In this document: positions 34,931 to 44,175 of the stretch, one piece after another
Layout: each line of letters starts with the position of its first letter
How positions within the stretch are numbered: position 1 is the first letter of the stretch
Assembly (NCBI RefSeq): GCF_016892705.1
Contig: NZ_JAFEMB010000001.1
Location: 806,001-870,000 of the forward strand
Length of the DNA stretch: 64,000 nucleotides
Source of the DNA: Microvirga pudoricolor
GTDB lineage: Bacteria; Pseudomonadota; Alphaproteobacteria; Rhizobiales; Beijerinckiaceae
Direction: 5' to 3'
Notes under the pieces: model-generated
Told to the model about the DNA's origin: nothing
Database searches by the model: none
Seen by the model: only the letters and a program-made list of their open reading frames with translations
Program-made: the position numbers and the translations under genes

Positions 34931-36109
34931 TCAGGGAAACTCGATCAGCGCGGCGCAACCCATGCCGCCTGCAACGCACATCGTGACAACCCCGAATTTC
35001 GCCTTGCGGCGGCGACCTTCGAGAACGACATGGCCAACCATGCGTGATCCGCTCATGCCGAACGGGTGCCCGATCGAGATCGCGCCGCCATTGACGTTGA
35101 GTTTCTCCGAGGGAATGCCGAGACGGTCCTGGCAATACAGGACTTGGCTGGCAAAGGCTTCGTTGAGCTCCCAAAGATCGACATCCTCGATCCGAATTCC
35201 ATTCCGCTCCAGCAGGCGAGGAACGGCGAAGACGGGTCCGATGCCCATCTCATCCGGCGCGCACCCCGCCGAAGCGAAGCCACGAAAGATCCCCAGGACT
35301 TCCAGACCCCGCCGCTCAGCTTCGGCCGACGACATGAGCAGGTTCAGGGAAGCTCCATCCGAAAGCTGACTTGCGTTGCCGGCGGTAATGAAATGCCCTT
35401 CCCGAACCGGGTTGAGCTTGGAGAGACCGCCGAGCGTCGTGTCCGGCCTGTTTCCTTCATCCTGCGTCAGCGTCACGTCCTCTTTCGTGATACTGCCGGT
35501 TGCCTTGTCCGTCACAAGCTTGATGGCGCGCGTCGGGACGATTTCCTCGGCGAAGAGACCGGCCTGCTGCGCGGATGCCGTACGACGCTGGCTTTCAAGA
35601 GCATACTCATCCTGTCTTCCACGGGAAATCCCATAGCGCGCGGCGACATTGTCGGCGGTCTCGATCATTGGCATGTAGATGCCCGGGATATTCTGCTCGA
35701 GCCATTCGTTGCGCAGCCGGCTCTTGTTCGCATTAGGGCCGACGAGACTGATGGACTCGACGCCTCCTGCGATGGAAATGGGAACTCCGTCGAGTTTGAT
35801 GCGGCGTGCAGCGTATGCTACCGCCTCAAGGCCCGATGCGCAGAAGCGGCTGACCATGAGGCCTGCGGAAGTCTCGGGCAGTCCGGCGCGAAGCGCAGCC
35901 GCGCGCGCGACGTTACCGCCGGTCGCTCCCTCGGGATAGCCGCAGCCCAGAACGACCTCTTCGACGTCGCCGGCCGCAACGCCACCTCGGCTGAGAATCT
36001 CGGGCAGAAGGGGCGCCACCAAGTCGACACCAGCGGTGTCGTTGAAGGCTCCGCGCTGGGCCCTCCCGATCGGCGTGCGGGCGGTTGCAACGATAACAGC
36101 TTCATTCAT
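34931..36109 (-). CDS. acetyl-CoA acyltransferase (thiolase)
   Basis: 392 residues. Nucleophilic Cys in MVSRFCASGLEAVAYAARRI at about residue 90, His in GGAISIGHPFGMSGSRM and second Cys in CVAGGMGCAALIEF near the end, the full thiolase triad. GNASQLSDGASLNLL and NEAFASQVLYCQDRLG are also as in degradative thiolases. It cleaves 3-oxoacyl-CoA with CoA to acetyl-CoA (or propionyl-CoA) and a shortened acyl-CoA. Lies between the multifunctional protein and the oxidoreductase in the operon. Confidence 0.93.
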   Translation of the reverse strand: MNEAVIVATARTPIGRAQRGAFNDTAGVDLVAPLLPEILSRGGVAAGDVEEVVLGCGYPEGATGGNVARAAALRAGLPETSAGLMVSRFCASGLEAVAYAARRIKLDGVPISIAGGVESISLVGPNANKSRLRNEWLEQNIPGIYMPMIETADNVAARYGISRGRQDEYALESQRRTASAQQAGLFAEEIVPTRAIKLVTDKATGSITKEDVTLTQDEGNRPDTTLGGLSKLNPVREGHFITAGNASQLSDGASLNLLMSSAEAERRGLEVLGIFRGFASAGCAPDEMGIGPVFAVPRLLERNGIRIEDVDLWELNEAFASQVLYCQDRLGIPSEKLNVNGGAISIGHPFGMSGSRMVGHVVLEGRRRKAKFGVVTMCVAGGMGCAALIEFP

Positions 36110-36140
36110 GAGTAATATCCGCTCGTCAGTCGTACGGGTT

Positions 36141-38204
36141 TTATTGTGGTGCGACGGATTTTCCGTCCGTGGCGAGATGTTCCAGCAAAGGCTCCGGACG
36201 GAGGGACTCGTCGCCGGTCAGAGTGGCGAGTTCCTTCAGGCGGGCGACCACATTCGGATAGCCTCGGGTCTGCGCATAGAACATGGGACCTCCCCGCCAG
36301 CGAGGAAAACCGTAGCCGTGGATCCAGATCACGTCGATGTCGCCCGGCCGTGCCGCGACCCCCTCTTCGATGATGCGCGCGCCCTCATTGATCATCGGCA
36401 GAATCAGGCGATCGATGATCTCCTCCTGATCGATAGTGCGACGCTTGACGCCTTGCTTCTTCGATACCGCCTCGATGAGCGTGGTCACCTCGAGGTCTGA
36501 GATCGGCGTGCGCCCATCCTCGGCGTATCGATAATATCCCCGGCCCGTCTTCTGGCCGAGGCGGCCGGCCTCAACCAGCGCGTCGGCCACGGGCGCGGTC
36601 CGACCCGTCGCTCGGCGCATCCGCCAACTGATGTCGAGGCCGGCGAGGTCTCCCATGGTGCACGGCCCGAGTTTCGAGCCGAATGCGGTGAAGGCGCGAT
36701 CGACGTCCTCGGGAGTCGCCCCTTCCAGCAGCAACCGATCCAACTGCTCGCTGCGGCGGGCGAGGATCCGATTGCCGACAAATCCATGGCAGTTGCCAAC
36801 CACTACGGGCAGCTTTCCGAGCTTCTGCGCGACCTTGACGACTGTGGCGATCGTGCTGGCGGAAGTCTTCCGACCACGTACCACCTCGACCAGCTTCATG
36901 ATGTTGGCGGGACTGAAGAAGTGCATGCCGATCACACGCCCGGCATCTCCACCCGCCTCTGCGATTGCGTCCACGTCCAGGTACGACGTGTTGGTGGCTA
37001 GAATCGCGCTCGGCTTCACGACGTCCGCAAGTCTTCCGAAAATCTGGCGCTTGACGTCCATTTCCTCGAACGCGGCCTCGATGACGAGATCGGCGGCGCT
37101 CAGCTCCGCGTAGTCGACGGCGGTTTTGATTCGGGCAAGGTTTTCGGATCGCGCCGTCTCGGAGAGGCTCCCTCTGCGCACCGAGTTCGACAAGCTGGAT
37201 GCGATCCGGTCGTATGCCCGCTGTGCCGAGGGCTCATCGGTCTCGATGAGAGTGACGGGAAACCCGTTGGCGGCAAACGCCATGGCGATCCCGCTTCCCA
37301 TCGTGCCACCGCCGATCACGCCAACCGTCTTGACATCGATCACGTCGGGCGACCCGATATCTCCAGGGAGCTGACCGCTCTCGCGCTCGGCAAAGAATGC
37401 ATGCCGGAGAGACTTCGAACGATCGTCCACCAGCAATCGTTCGAAAGACCGGCGCTCCTGCCGCATACCCTCATCGAAAGGAACCTCGTAGCTTCCTCTG
37501 ACCGCTTCGATCAGGGCTTCGATCTGAGGCTCCCCCGGATGCGCTTTCAGCAGCGTCGCCGCCGCTTTTTCGAAAGCGTCTCGCGTTCCCTGATCGGCAG
37601 CGGTGTCGCGAAGGCGCTGGCGAACGGTTCTCTTTGCGAGCAAGCTTGCCTTGGCGGTGGCTTCGGCCAGCAGCCGCTCGGCAGCCGCGAGGGCATCGGC
37701 CAACCCGCTTGTTACGGCCTGGTCTCCCGTCGCGGGAGCGCCGGTCGCCATAAGCTTCAGGGCATCGGCAGGATTCATGAGCCTTGGCAGGCGCTGGGTT
37801 CCGCCCGCCCCTGGCAGCAGACCGAGCTTGACCTCCGGCAGCGCGAGGCGCGCCGTGGAGGTAACGATCCTGGCGTCGCAGGCGAGCGCCAGTTCGAGCC
37901 CGCCGCCGAAGCAAACACCGTTGATCGCCGCCACGATCGGCTTGGGAGAAGCGTCCATGGCGTCGATCAGTTCGCGCAGCGACGGGCTGACCGGCGTTTG
38001 GTTAAATTCCTTGATGTCGGCGCCGGCGCTGAATATGGCGTGGCGCGAGGCAAGGACCATTCCGATCACCGCCTCGTCCTGGACGGCAGCCTCGACGGCA
38101 TGAAGAATGGCTGCACGCAGCGCAGCGCCCAATGCGTTGACTGGGGGGTTGTCCATCCAAATGATGGATACCTCATCCCTGCGCTCAATCTCTACAGAAA
38201 CCAT
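36141..38204 (-). CDS. FadB/FadJ-like enoyl-CoA hydratase/3-hydroxyacyl-CoA dehydrogenase
   Basis: 687 residues, GGAAGG before ATG 38204. The N-terminal crotonase domain has HAIFSAGADIKEF and GGGLELALACDARI plus LPEVKLGLLPGAGGTQRLPR with both Glu positions. The NAD domain begins VGVIGGGTMGSGIAMAFAAN at about residue 290, and the 3-hydroxyacyl-CoA dehydrogenase C-terminal pair includes FFSPANIMKLVEVVRG and WIHGYGFPRWRGGPMFYAQT. It catalyses hydration and NAD-dependent oxidation in beta-oxidation. It is a stand-alone monomeric type, slightly shorter than E. coli FadB. Confidence 0.95.
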   Translation of the reverse strand: MVSVEIERRDEVSIIWMDNPPVNALGAALRAAILHAVEAAVQDEAVIGMVLASRHAIFSAGADIKEFNQTPVSPSLRELIDAMDASPKPIVAAINGVCFGGGLELALACDARIVTSTARLALPEVKLGLLPGAGGTQRLPRLMNPADALKLMATGAPATGDQAVTSGLADALAAAERLLAEATAKASLLAKRTVRQRLRDTAADQGTRDAFEKAAATLLKAHPGEPQIEALIEAVRGSYEVPFDEGMRQERRSFERLLVDDRSKSLRHAFFAERESGQLPGDIGSPDVIDVKTVGVIGGGTMGSGIAMAFAANGFPVTLIETDEPSAQRAYDRIASSLSNSVRRGSLSETARSENLARIKTAVDYAELSAADLVIEAAFEEMDVKRQIFGRLADVVKPSAILATNTSYLDVDAIAEAGGDAGRVIGMHFFSPANIMKLVEVVRGRKTSASTIATVVKVAQKLGKLPVVVGNCHGFVGNRILARRSEQLDRLLLEGATPEDVDRAFTAFGSKLGPCTMGDLAGLDISWRMRRATGRTAPVADALVEAGRLGQKTGRGYYRYAEDGRTPISDLEVTTLIEAVSKKQGVKRRTIDQEEIIDRLILPMINEGARIIEEGVAARPGDIDVIWIHGYGFPRWRGGPMFYAQTRGYPNVVARLKELATLTGDESLRPEPLLEHLATDGKSVAPQ

Positions 38205-38225
38205 GACGAGCCTTCCCGAGTCCGA

Positions 38226-39401
38226 TCAGTTCGCGGCGGAGTGCCGCCGAGCCTCGCGCGTCATGTTGCGCGCGATGACGAGTTGCTGGATCTGCGTGGT
38301 GCCTTCATAGATCCGGAAAAGGCGCACATCGCGGTAGAACCGCTCTATCCCGTAATCCGCGACATACCCGGCTCCGCCATGGATCTGCACGGCCTTGTCG
38401 GCAACACGGCCCACCATTTCGGAGGCGAACATCTTGCAGCAGGCCGCTTCCGTGGCGATCGTCTTTCCATCGTCGAAGCGACGAGCGGTCTCCTCCACCA
38501 TGCACTGCGCGGCAAAGCACTCGGTGCGCATGTCGGCCAGCATGGCCTGGACGAGTTGAAACTCCGCGATGGGCTGTCCGAACTGCTTCCGCTCCATTGC
38601 GTAGGCCAAGCTGTCCGCAATCAGCCGCTCGGCGATTCCCACACAAACCGCCGCGATGGTCAGGCGGCCTCGGTCGAGCACTTTCATCGCAGTGGCGAAC
38701 CCCTTGCCCAAGTTGCGCTCGCCGCCGATGATCGCCGTTGCCGGAACCCGAACATTGTCGAAGATGACGTCGCAGGTATGAGCACCCTGCTGACCCATCT
38801 TATGGTCTTTTTTGCCCAGCGTTATGCCGGGCAGACCAGCATCAACGATGAAGGCCGTGACGCCCGAAGCGGTCTTGCTGTCCTGATCGGTTCGCGCGAA
38901 TACGGTAAAGACGCCGGCCTGCGGCGCGTTCGTGATGAAGCGCTTGGTGCCCGTGATGAGAAACGAGTCGCCGTCTCGCTTTGCAGACGTGCGAAGCGAT
39001 CCGGCATCCGACCCTGCTTCCGGTTCGGTCAAGCAGAAGGATCCGATCAGCTCACCGCTCGCGAGGCGCGGCAGATAATAGGCTTTCTGCTCTGGCGTTC
39101 CGTCGATGACGATGCCCTGCGATCCGATGCCGTTGTTGGTGCCAATCACCGAGCGGAATGCAGGCGAGGTCCCGCCGAGGCGAAAGGCGATCTGCACCTC
39201 CTCCGAGAGATTGAGCTCAAGTCCGCCGAACTCCTCGGAGATCGCCAACCCGAAGAGACCGAGGTTGCGCATTTCTTGAATGATATCGGCCGGCACGGCG
39301 TCGTTGAGGGCGACCTCGAGCTCCCGCGGCCGGAGCTTTTCCCGGACGAAACGCTCCACGGTGTCCAGAAGCTGTTGAAAAACTTCACTATCTATTGCCA
39401 A
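38226..39401 (-). CDS. acyl-CoA dehydrogenase
   Basis: 391 residues using TTG 39401, the only start codon near the beginning of similarity. FAD segment SFCLTEPEAGSDAGSLRTSA, substrate-loop GTKRFITNAPQAGVF, then FDNVRVPATAIIG and the C-terminal QIHGGAGYVADYGIERFYRD with VRLFRIYEGTTQIQQLVIAR, where Glu of YEGT is the catalytic base in short- and medium-chain enzymes. First gene of the seven-gene beta-oxidation operon. A 13-base palindrome lies 12 bases upstream of the start, over the ribosome-binding region. Confidence 0.93.
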   Translation of the reverse strand: MAIDSEVFQQLLDTVERFVREKLRPRELEVALNDAVPADIIQEMRNLGLFGLAISEEFGGLELNLSEEVQIAFRLGGTSPAFRSVIGTNNGIGSQGIVIDGTPEQKAYYLPRLASGELIGSFCLTEPEAGSDAGSLRTSAKRDGDSFLITGTKRFITNAPQAGVFTVFARTDQDSKTASGVTAFIVDAGLPGITLGKKDHKMGQQGAHTCDVIFDNVRVPATAIIGGERNLGKGFATAMKVLDRGRLTIAAVCVGIAERLIADSLAYAMERKQFGQPIAEFQLVQAMLADMRTECFAAQCMVEETARRFDDGKTIATEAACCKMFASEMVGRVADKAVQIHGGAGYVADYGIERFYRDVRLFRIYEGTTQIQQLVIARNMTREARRHSAAN

Positions 39402-39412
39402 TTTCGCCTCGC

Positions 39413-39425
39413 GGAATTATATTCC
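39413..39425. promoter_or_regulatory. IclR-type operator candidate
   Basis: GGAATTATATTCC is a perfect 13-base palindrome (five-base arms GGAAT/ATTCC around TAT). It resembles the known IclR consensus TGGAAATNATTTCCA. It lies between the divergent acyl-CoA dehydrogenase operon (start 39401) and the IclR gene (start 39500), where an autoregulated IclR repressor is expected to bind. Confidence 0.6.
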
Positions 39426-39499
39426 AAAGCTGTGATTGACGTTGCCCGTTGCCGCGGATTAGGTCAAGGGGTGTCGTGATAGTTTTTGGCAGGGTGCCG

Positions 39500-40303
39500 A
39501 TGCGGAAGCGAAAAGACAGCGTCGTCGCGACAGCGGCCCTCGCCGACGACCAGGACCCGCGCTTCGTGACAGCGCTTGCACGCGGCCTCAGTGTGCTTCG
39601 AGCCTTCAAGCGGGGTGATGTGGGCCTGGGCAACCAGGAACTCGCCGACCGGACAGGGCTCGCGAAGTCCACGATTTCACGACTGACCTACACTCTCAGT
39701 CGGCTCGGGTATCTGGAGTACTCGCCCGTCACCGGGCGCTACTCTCTTTCGGTTTCAGCTTTGGCGCTCGGCTTCACCGCTCTCGGCGGGCTCGCGATCC
39801 GCGACGTCGCGCGCCCGATGATGCAGGAGCTGGCGGACCGTGTCGGATGCTCAGTGGCGATTGGGGCGCCGGATGGCCGGACGATGGTGTACATCGAGCA
39901 TTGCCGCGGTTCGAGCCCTCTGCATATCGGCATCGAAGTCGGTTCCCACATCAGGATGGCGACCTCGGCGATGGGCAGGGCTTATCTCGCGAGCCTCGAT
40001 CCGGCGGATCGTGAACGCCTCCTGGCAGAACTCTGCCCGTCCGATGAGACAGGCACTCTCATGCGAGAGGGCGTTCAGCGGTCTGTCGAGCAGTATCGGC
40101 GGCACGGTTTCGTAACCTCCGTTGGCGAATGGAAGCAGGAGGTCAACTCCGTCGGCGTGCCGCTGATCCTTCACGGCGCGCAAACCTATGCCTTAAACTG
40201 TGGAGGCTCCGCTTTGATCCTCCAGACCGATATGCTCGAAACGGTGGGACGAGACCTCGTCGCACTTGCCGCACGCATCTGCCGAGCCCTGGGAAGTGCC
40301 TGA
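39500..40303 (+). CDS. IclR-family regulator (PcaR/PobR-like branch)
   Basis: 267 residues from ATG 39500 (MRKRKDSVVATA, AGGG upstream); a TTG at 39449 overlaps the promoter region. HTH part FVTALARGLSVLRAF, LADRTGLAKSTISRLTYTLS, LGYLEYSPVTGRYSLS; effector part MQELADRVGCSVAIGAPDGR and GFVTSVGEWKQEVNSVGVPL. Divergent from the beta-oxidation operon and next to an IclR-like palindrome, so it most likely controls that operon and itself. About the same layout as the IclR protein at 30643, but not a recent copy. Confidence 0.9.
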   Translation: MRKRKDSVVATAALADDQDPRFVTALARGLSVLRAFKRGDVGLGNQELADRTGLAKSTISRLTYTLSRLGYLEYSPVTGRYSLSVSALALGFTALGGLAIRDVARPMMQELADRVGCSVAIGAPDGRTMVYIEHCRGSSPLHIGIEVGSHIRMATSAMGRAYLASLDPADRERLLAELCPSDETGTLMREGVQRSVEQYRRHGFVTSVGEWKQEVNSVGVPLILHGAQTYALNCGGSALILQTDMLETVGRDLVALAARICRALGSA

Positions 40304-40394
40304 GCGCCCATTCCATCATCACGTCAGACGCCGGTGCTCATCGCCCATCCACAAGTGACTGACTGCTTAGGCTTGCGATTCCGCCATGGGTGGA

Positions 40395-41237
40395 TCAGCT
40401 GACATGCGCATTCTGGAGCGACGTCGAGCGCCAGATTTCAGAGCATTCCTCCACCTTGCCTTCGCGTCGGAGCTTCAGGAGATGTGCAACAACGTTTCTT
40501 TCGGCAGCCATTCTCAACCAGGGATCCGTTTTCGAGTACAGGCGGTCCACTAGATTCCAGCTGTTGGAAGGGCAAAGTTTCAGCGCTTCAACGATGGCTC
40601 GTTCACGTTCGATTCGGTAGCTCAGCAAACCGGCGACATAGGATTTGGGCTCACGGATTGGTGGACCGTGTCCGGGCAGATAGATGGCATCGTTGCGTTC
40701 CAGCAGGGTTTGGAGGCTTGCGCAATAGTCGGCCATGTCACCGTCAGGTGGAGATACGATCGTGCTCGACCACGACATGACGTGATCGGCGCTGAACAAG
40801 ATTCCGTCGGGTCTGGCGAAGCAGAGGTGGTCGCTTGCATGGCCGGGCGTGTGGATAGCGCTCATCCCGGCAATCTCGTCGCCGTCATGGAGCGGAATGT
40901 CCGGAGTGAAGTCTGGGGCTGCGCTGGCATGAAACGCTGCGACGGGTGCTCCGGTCTTCTCCTTCAGTTCATCGCAGGCGCCGCGGTGGTCCGAGTGGGT
41001 ATGGGTGAGGACAATCATCGCAATATGTCCTCCTGCTGCCACGAGGATATCGTTCACATGGACGCAGTCGTCAGGCCCAGGATCGATCACGGTATAGCCG
41101 GACGGTCCTGGGACCAGGTATGTGTTGGTTCCGTGATACGTCATCAGGCTTGCATTGCGAGCGACAATCCGCTGGATGCCAGGTCCTATTTCGCGCGCTA
41201 CGCCACGCTCGGGAGCAGGTTCAGTGAGGAAGGCCAT
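40395..41237 (-). CDS. MBL-fold hydrolase, LACTB2-like
   Basis: 280 residues, AAGGG before ATG 41237. Metallo-beta-lactamase motif THTHSDHRGACDELK at about residue 78 (HxHxDH), later His in IHTPGHASDHLCF and Asp in GILFSADHVMSW. The C-terminal winged-helix part (NSWNLVDRLYSKTDPWLRMA and VVAHLLKLRREGKVEE) is the LACTB2-type addition. Enzymes of this branch hydrolyse thioesters, lactones or RNA; the substrate here is not fixed. It converges with the IclR gene and is divergent from the SDR at 41499. Confidence 0.87.
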   Translation of the reverse strand: MAFLTEPAPERGVAREIGPGIQRIVARNASLMTYHGTNTYLVPGPSGYTVIDPGPDDCVHVNDILVAAGGHIAMIVLTHTHSDHRGACDELKEKTGAPVAAFHASAAPDFTPDIPLHDGDEIAGMSAIHTPGHASDHLCFARPDGILFSADHVMSWSSTIVSPPDGDMADYCASLQTLLERNDAIYLPGHGPPIREPKSYVAGLLSYRIERERAIVEALKLCPSNSWNLVDRLYSKTDPWLRMAAERNVVAHLLKLRREGKVEECSEIWRSTSLQNAHVS

Positions 41238-41498
41238 CCATTTCCCTTACCGTCGACACTGCAATGGCAATGCAAATCCGCGCGAAACCTAGTTGCACCC
41301 AATCTGCCTTGGTCGTCTCCGACCCGACACTAGCACCCACGTTTAGCTATATTCCATCTAACGGTATTTATTTCCACTAGTCTTGACTGTCTATCAGCAC
41401 CCGATTAAGCTGGTCAAGAGAGACATGCGGTTAGATCCCGGCTGGGACTGGGCAGCAGGACAAAGCAGGTATCCACTCAAGCTTGTGGGGGAGAATGG

Positions 41499-42257
41499 TT
41501 GTTCTCACTGGATCTGAAAGGCAAACGTGCTCTTGTAACCGGAGGAAGCAGCGGTATCGGTCTTGCCACCGCCTCACTGTTCGCCGCGAATGGCGCAACG
41601 GTCGCGATCAACTACCTGCCTGACGATCCTCTTGCTGTGGCAACCTTGCGGCGCCTCCGAAGAGAGGGCCTCAACGTTCTCGATGCGCCGGGTGATGTTT
41701 CCGATGCGGCCGATGCGCGATCCTGCGTCTCGCGCGCCATTGATGAGATGGGAGGATTGGATTTTCTCATCAACAATGCCGGAACGGCCGCAACACACCG
41801 TCCCATTCCCTTTTCGGAACTTGATGCGATGACGGAACCGTTCTGGGCGAAGATCCTGTCGACGAACCTGATCGGGCCATTTCGATGCTCTCATGCCGCT
41901 TCGGCGGCCTTGAAGGCGTCGCACGGGGCTATCGTCAATACGGCGTCGGTTGCAGGATTGGGCTTGCGAGGCAGCAGTATCGCTTACGCGGCCAGCAAGG
42001 CTGGTCTCATCAATCTGACGAAGACTTTGGCGACGGCTCTCGCGCCGGATGTGCGTGTCAACGCTGTCGCTCCTGGCTTGATATCGACCGAATGGATCGC
42101 GGATTGGCCTGAAGAGCGCAAAAAGAGTGCTGCCGAACGCGCCCTGCTTGGGCGCATCGGAACCCCGGACGAGGTTGCAACATCGATTTTGTTTCTGGCA
42201 TCTGCGGCTACTTTCGTGACCGGGCAGACCCTCGCCATTGATGGCGGATCGCTGTAA
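41499..42257 (+). CDS. short-chain dehydrogenase/reductase (FabG-like)
   Basis: 252 residues from TTG 41499, preceded by GGGGGAG at six bases. Motif VTGGSSGIG, NNAG at about residue 91, catalytic Ser in IVNTASVAGLG, YAASKAG with Tyr/Lys, end FVTGQTLAIDGGSL. The 261 bases upstream, shared with the divergent MBL gene, hold a weak promoter (TTGACT at 41383, TAAGCT at 41406, 17-base spacing). Likely oxidises or reduces a hydroxyl/keto group; no closer assignment is possible. Confidence 0.88.
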   Translation: MFSLDLKGKRALVTGGSSGIGLATASLFAANGATVAINYLPDDPLAVATLRRLRREGLNVLDAPGDVSDAADARSCVSRAIDEMGGLDFLINNAGTAATHRPIPFSELDAMTEPFWAKILSTNLIGPFRCSHAASAALKASHGAIVNTASVAGLGLRGSSIAYAASKAGLINLTKTLATALAPDVRVNAVAPGLISTEWIADWPEERKKSAAERALLGRIGTPDEVATSILFLASAATFVTGQTLAIDGGSL

Positions 42258-42323
42258 CGGGCTGGACCTTACGGGAGAGGGGCTGAAAGCCTGCTACAAC
42301 CCCTCAATACTTCCAAAGCCCGT

Positions 42324-43190
42324 CTAGTGGGAAAGCCGATCCAATTCGTCCATTGCGCCTGGCGGGATCTGGACATCGGCTGCAGCGATGTTCTCGCGCA
42401 GGTGGTCCACCGAAGATGTGCCTGGGATCAGGAGGATGTTGGGCGACCGGCGCAGCAGCCATGCGAGGGCGACCTGCATTGGCTTGGCTCCAATGCGATT
42501 GGCGACGTCTGCCAATGTCGAGGATTGAAGCGGATTGAAGCCGCCGAGGGGAAAGAACGGCACATAGGGGATTTCCTCCTGCGCGAGGGCGTCGACCAAG
42601 CCGTCATCCTCCCGCTGAACCAAGTTGTATTGGTTCTGCACGCAGACGATCTTGCAGATCCGACGCCCTTCCTTGACTTGAGTAGCCGTGACGTTGCTAA
42701 GGCCGATGTGGCGCACCAAGCCCTGCCGCTGCAGATCGGCCAGGACCGTCAGCGGAGCCTCAAGGGACCCCTCGGCCGGCCCGTGGACGTCGAACATGGC
42801 ACGCAGATTTACAACCTCAAGGATATCCAATCCGAGATTCCTGAGGTTGTCATGAACGGCTTGTGTCAGTTCTTCACGGGAGAAGGCCGGCAACCAGGAG
42901 CCGTCCTCGCCTCTTCGAGCAGATATCTTGGTAACGATTAAAAGGTCGTCGCTATAAGGATGCAAGGCCTCGCGGATGATCTGGTTCGTGACATGGGGGC
43001 CATAAAAATCGCTGGTGTCGATGTGGTCGACACCCAGCGCAACGGCCTCGCGGAGCACCGCGACGGCGGCGGCACGATCCTTGGGAGGTCCGAACACGCC
43101 CGGGCCGGCGAGTTGCATAGCACCGTAACCAAGCCGCCTTACAGTCCTGTCGCCGAGGGTAAATGTGCCTGCCCGATCAATGACGCTCAT
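42324..43190 (-). CDS. aldo/keto reductase, YdbC/PdxI-like
   Basis: 288 residues, AAGGAAG before ATG 43190. AKR barrel with Asp and Tyr in DHIDTSDFYGPHVTN and Lys in LLIVTKIS. The sequence follows E. coli YdbC (PdxI, pyridoxal reductase) closely over HGPAEGSLEAPLTVL, LVRHIGLSNVTATQVKEGR, VCVQNQYNLVQREDDGLVDA and YVPFFPLGGFNPLQSSTLAD. The usual catalytic His of AKRs is replaced in this subgroup (VVNLRAM). A role in vitamin B6 salvage is plausible, but the gene could serve general carbonyl reduction. It converges with the SDR at 41499. Confidence 0.88.
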   Translation of the reverse strand: MSVIDRAGTFTLGDRTVRRLGYGAMQLAGPGVFGPPKDRAAAVAVLREAVALGVDHIDTSDFYGPHVTNQIIREALHPYSDDLLIVTKISARRGEDGSWLPAFSREELTQAVHDNLRNLGLDILEVVNLRAMFDVHGPAEGSLEAPLTVLADLQRQGLVRHIGLSNVTATQVKEGRRICKIVCVQNQYNLVQREDDGLVDALAQEEIPYVPFFPLGGFNPLQSSTLADVANRIGAKPMQVALAWLLRRSPNILLIPGTSSVDHLRENIAAADVQIPPGAMDELDRLSH

Positions 43191-43342
43191 GGTCGCTTCC
43201 TTCTGTGACGGTCATTGTCTACGACGGATCCATCGTCCGAAGAACAGAGCGTCAGCGTACAGGCTGTGCGATTTTTTGAACAATCCAAGCCGAGACCTCC
43301 AAGCAGGTCCCTAATCTTTTCATGGTCGTTCGATGCTCGATC

Positions 43343-43537
43343 CTAACCGTCCGCCTCAGGATCCGGCTCGCCCGCACCGATACGATCGATGAGACGTTGA
43401 AGGTTGAAGGACAGGGGAAAGGGGTAGAGTTCACGTTGAACGGATTGTCTCAGGATCACATCCACATACTCATGCGAGAAGGTGAGTTTCTCCGTCGGAT
43501 CGAGAGGATCTTCGAATGGCATAACGACATCCATCAT
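43343..43537 (-). CDS. small unknown protein (doubtful)
   Basis: A 64-codon frame begins MMDVVMPFEDPLDPTEKLTF and ends PDPEADG. Its composition is protein-like and acidic, and AGG lies five bases before the first ATG. The plus-strand frame over the same DNA is also open but looks less like protein. I do not recognise either. The remaining bases between 43191 and 43677 hold nothing further beyond the ribosome site of the DUF3597 gene. Confidence 0.3.
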   Translation of the reverse strand: MMDVVMPFEDPLDPTEKLTFSHEYVDVILRQSVQRELYPFPLSFNLQRLIDRIGAGEPDPEADG

Positions 43538-43677
43538 CTGCCTACATGTCCCTTGCCGGGGGACAACAGCCTCGCTCCGGATCGGTTTCAGCGTGGCCTT
43601 ATGGGGAACGCAGCCCGGAAGTTCACGTTAGGCCAAGGTCGTGCCTCAGGCACATTTCCCTAATGGAGGGCTCTGCC

Positions 43678-44160
43678 ATGAGTTTAATCGGATCGATCGT
43701 GACCAAGATCCTGAACCTACAGGGGATCCACCCCAAGAAGGAGGGCGAAGGAGCCCCATCCGTCACCACTTCGGCTAATGCGGCTCCTGCGCCGAGCATC
43801 CCGGCGGCGGCGCCGCCCTCTGCCGCCGAGGGCCAAGCCGCTCCAGTTCCCACTGCCCCGTCTGCGACCGCTCCGCAGGCCAGCGCCCCCGCTCAGGCCG
43901 TCGACGTGGAAAAGGCGCTTGCGGGTTTGGCTTCCAAGTCCGGCCAGAAGCTGAACTGGCAGACTTCGATCGTGGATCTGATGAAGCTGCTCGACATGGA
44001 CAGCAGTTTGTCCGCTCGCAAGCAGCTGGCCGAGGAGTTACGCTACACCGGCGACACGAACGACTCCGCCACGATGAATGTCTGGCTGCACAAGCAGGTC
44101 ATGCACAAGCTGGAAGAGAATGGTGGCAAAGTGCCAGATAGCCATAAGAACCACAGCTGA
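43678..44160 (+). CDS. DUF3597 domain protein
   Basis: 160 residues from ATG 43678 with GGAGGG nine bases upstream. A short N-terminus (MSLIGSIVTKILNLQGIHPK) leads into a long Ala/Pro-rich linker (about residues 20-75). The DUF3597 domain follows: VDVEKALAGLASKSGQKLNW, then SIVDLMKLLDMDSSLSARKQ, ELRYTGDTNDSATMNVWLHK and MHKLEENGGKVPDS. The domain is small, mainly helical, widespread in proteobacteria and of unknown function. It has its own strong terminator at 44176, so it is a single-gene unit. Confidence 0.92.
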   Translation: MSLIGSIVTKILNLQGIHPKKEGEGAPSVTTSANAAPAPSIPAAAPPSAAEGQAAPVPTAPSATAPQASAPAQAVDVEKALAGLASKSGQKLNWQTSIVDLMKLLDMDSSLSARKQLAEELRYTGDTNDSATMNVWLHKQVMHKLEENGGKVPDSHKNHS

Positions 44161-44175
44161 TCCTTCATGCTCCCT

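Noticed and set aside
33921..35369. Plus-strand open frame of about 480 codons
   Set aside because: Antisense to the MDR reductase and thiolase genes, which have complete motifs.
37401..39479. Long plus-strand open frame of about 690 codons
   Set aside because: It lies antisense to the FadB-like and acyl-CoA dehydrogenase genes, has an Arg/Gly/His-rich composition without any motif, and arises from the codon bias of the true genes.
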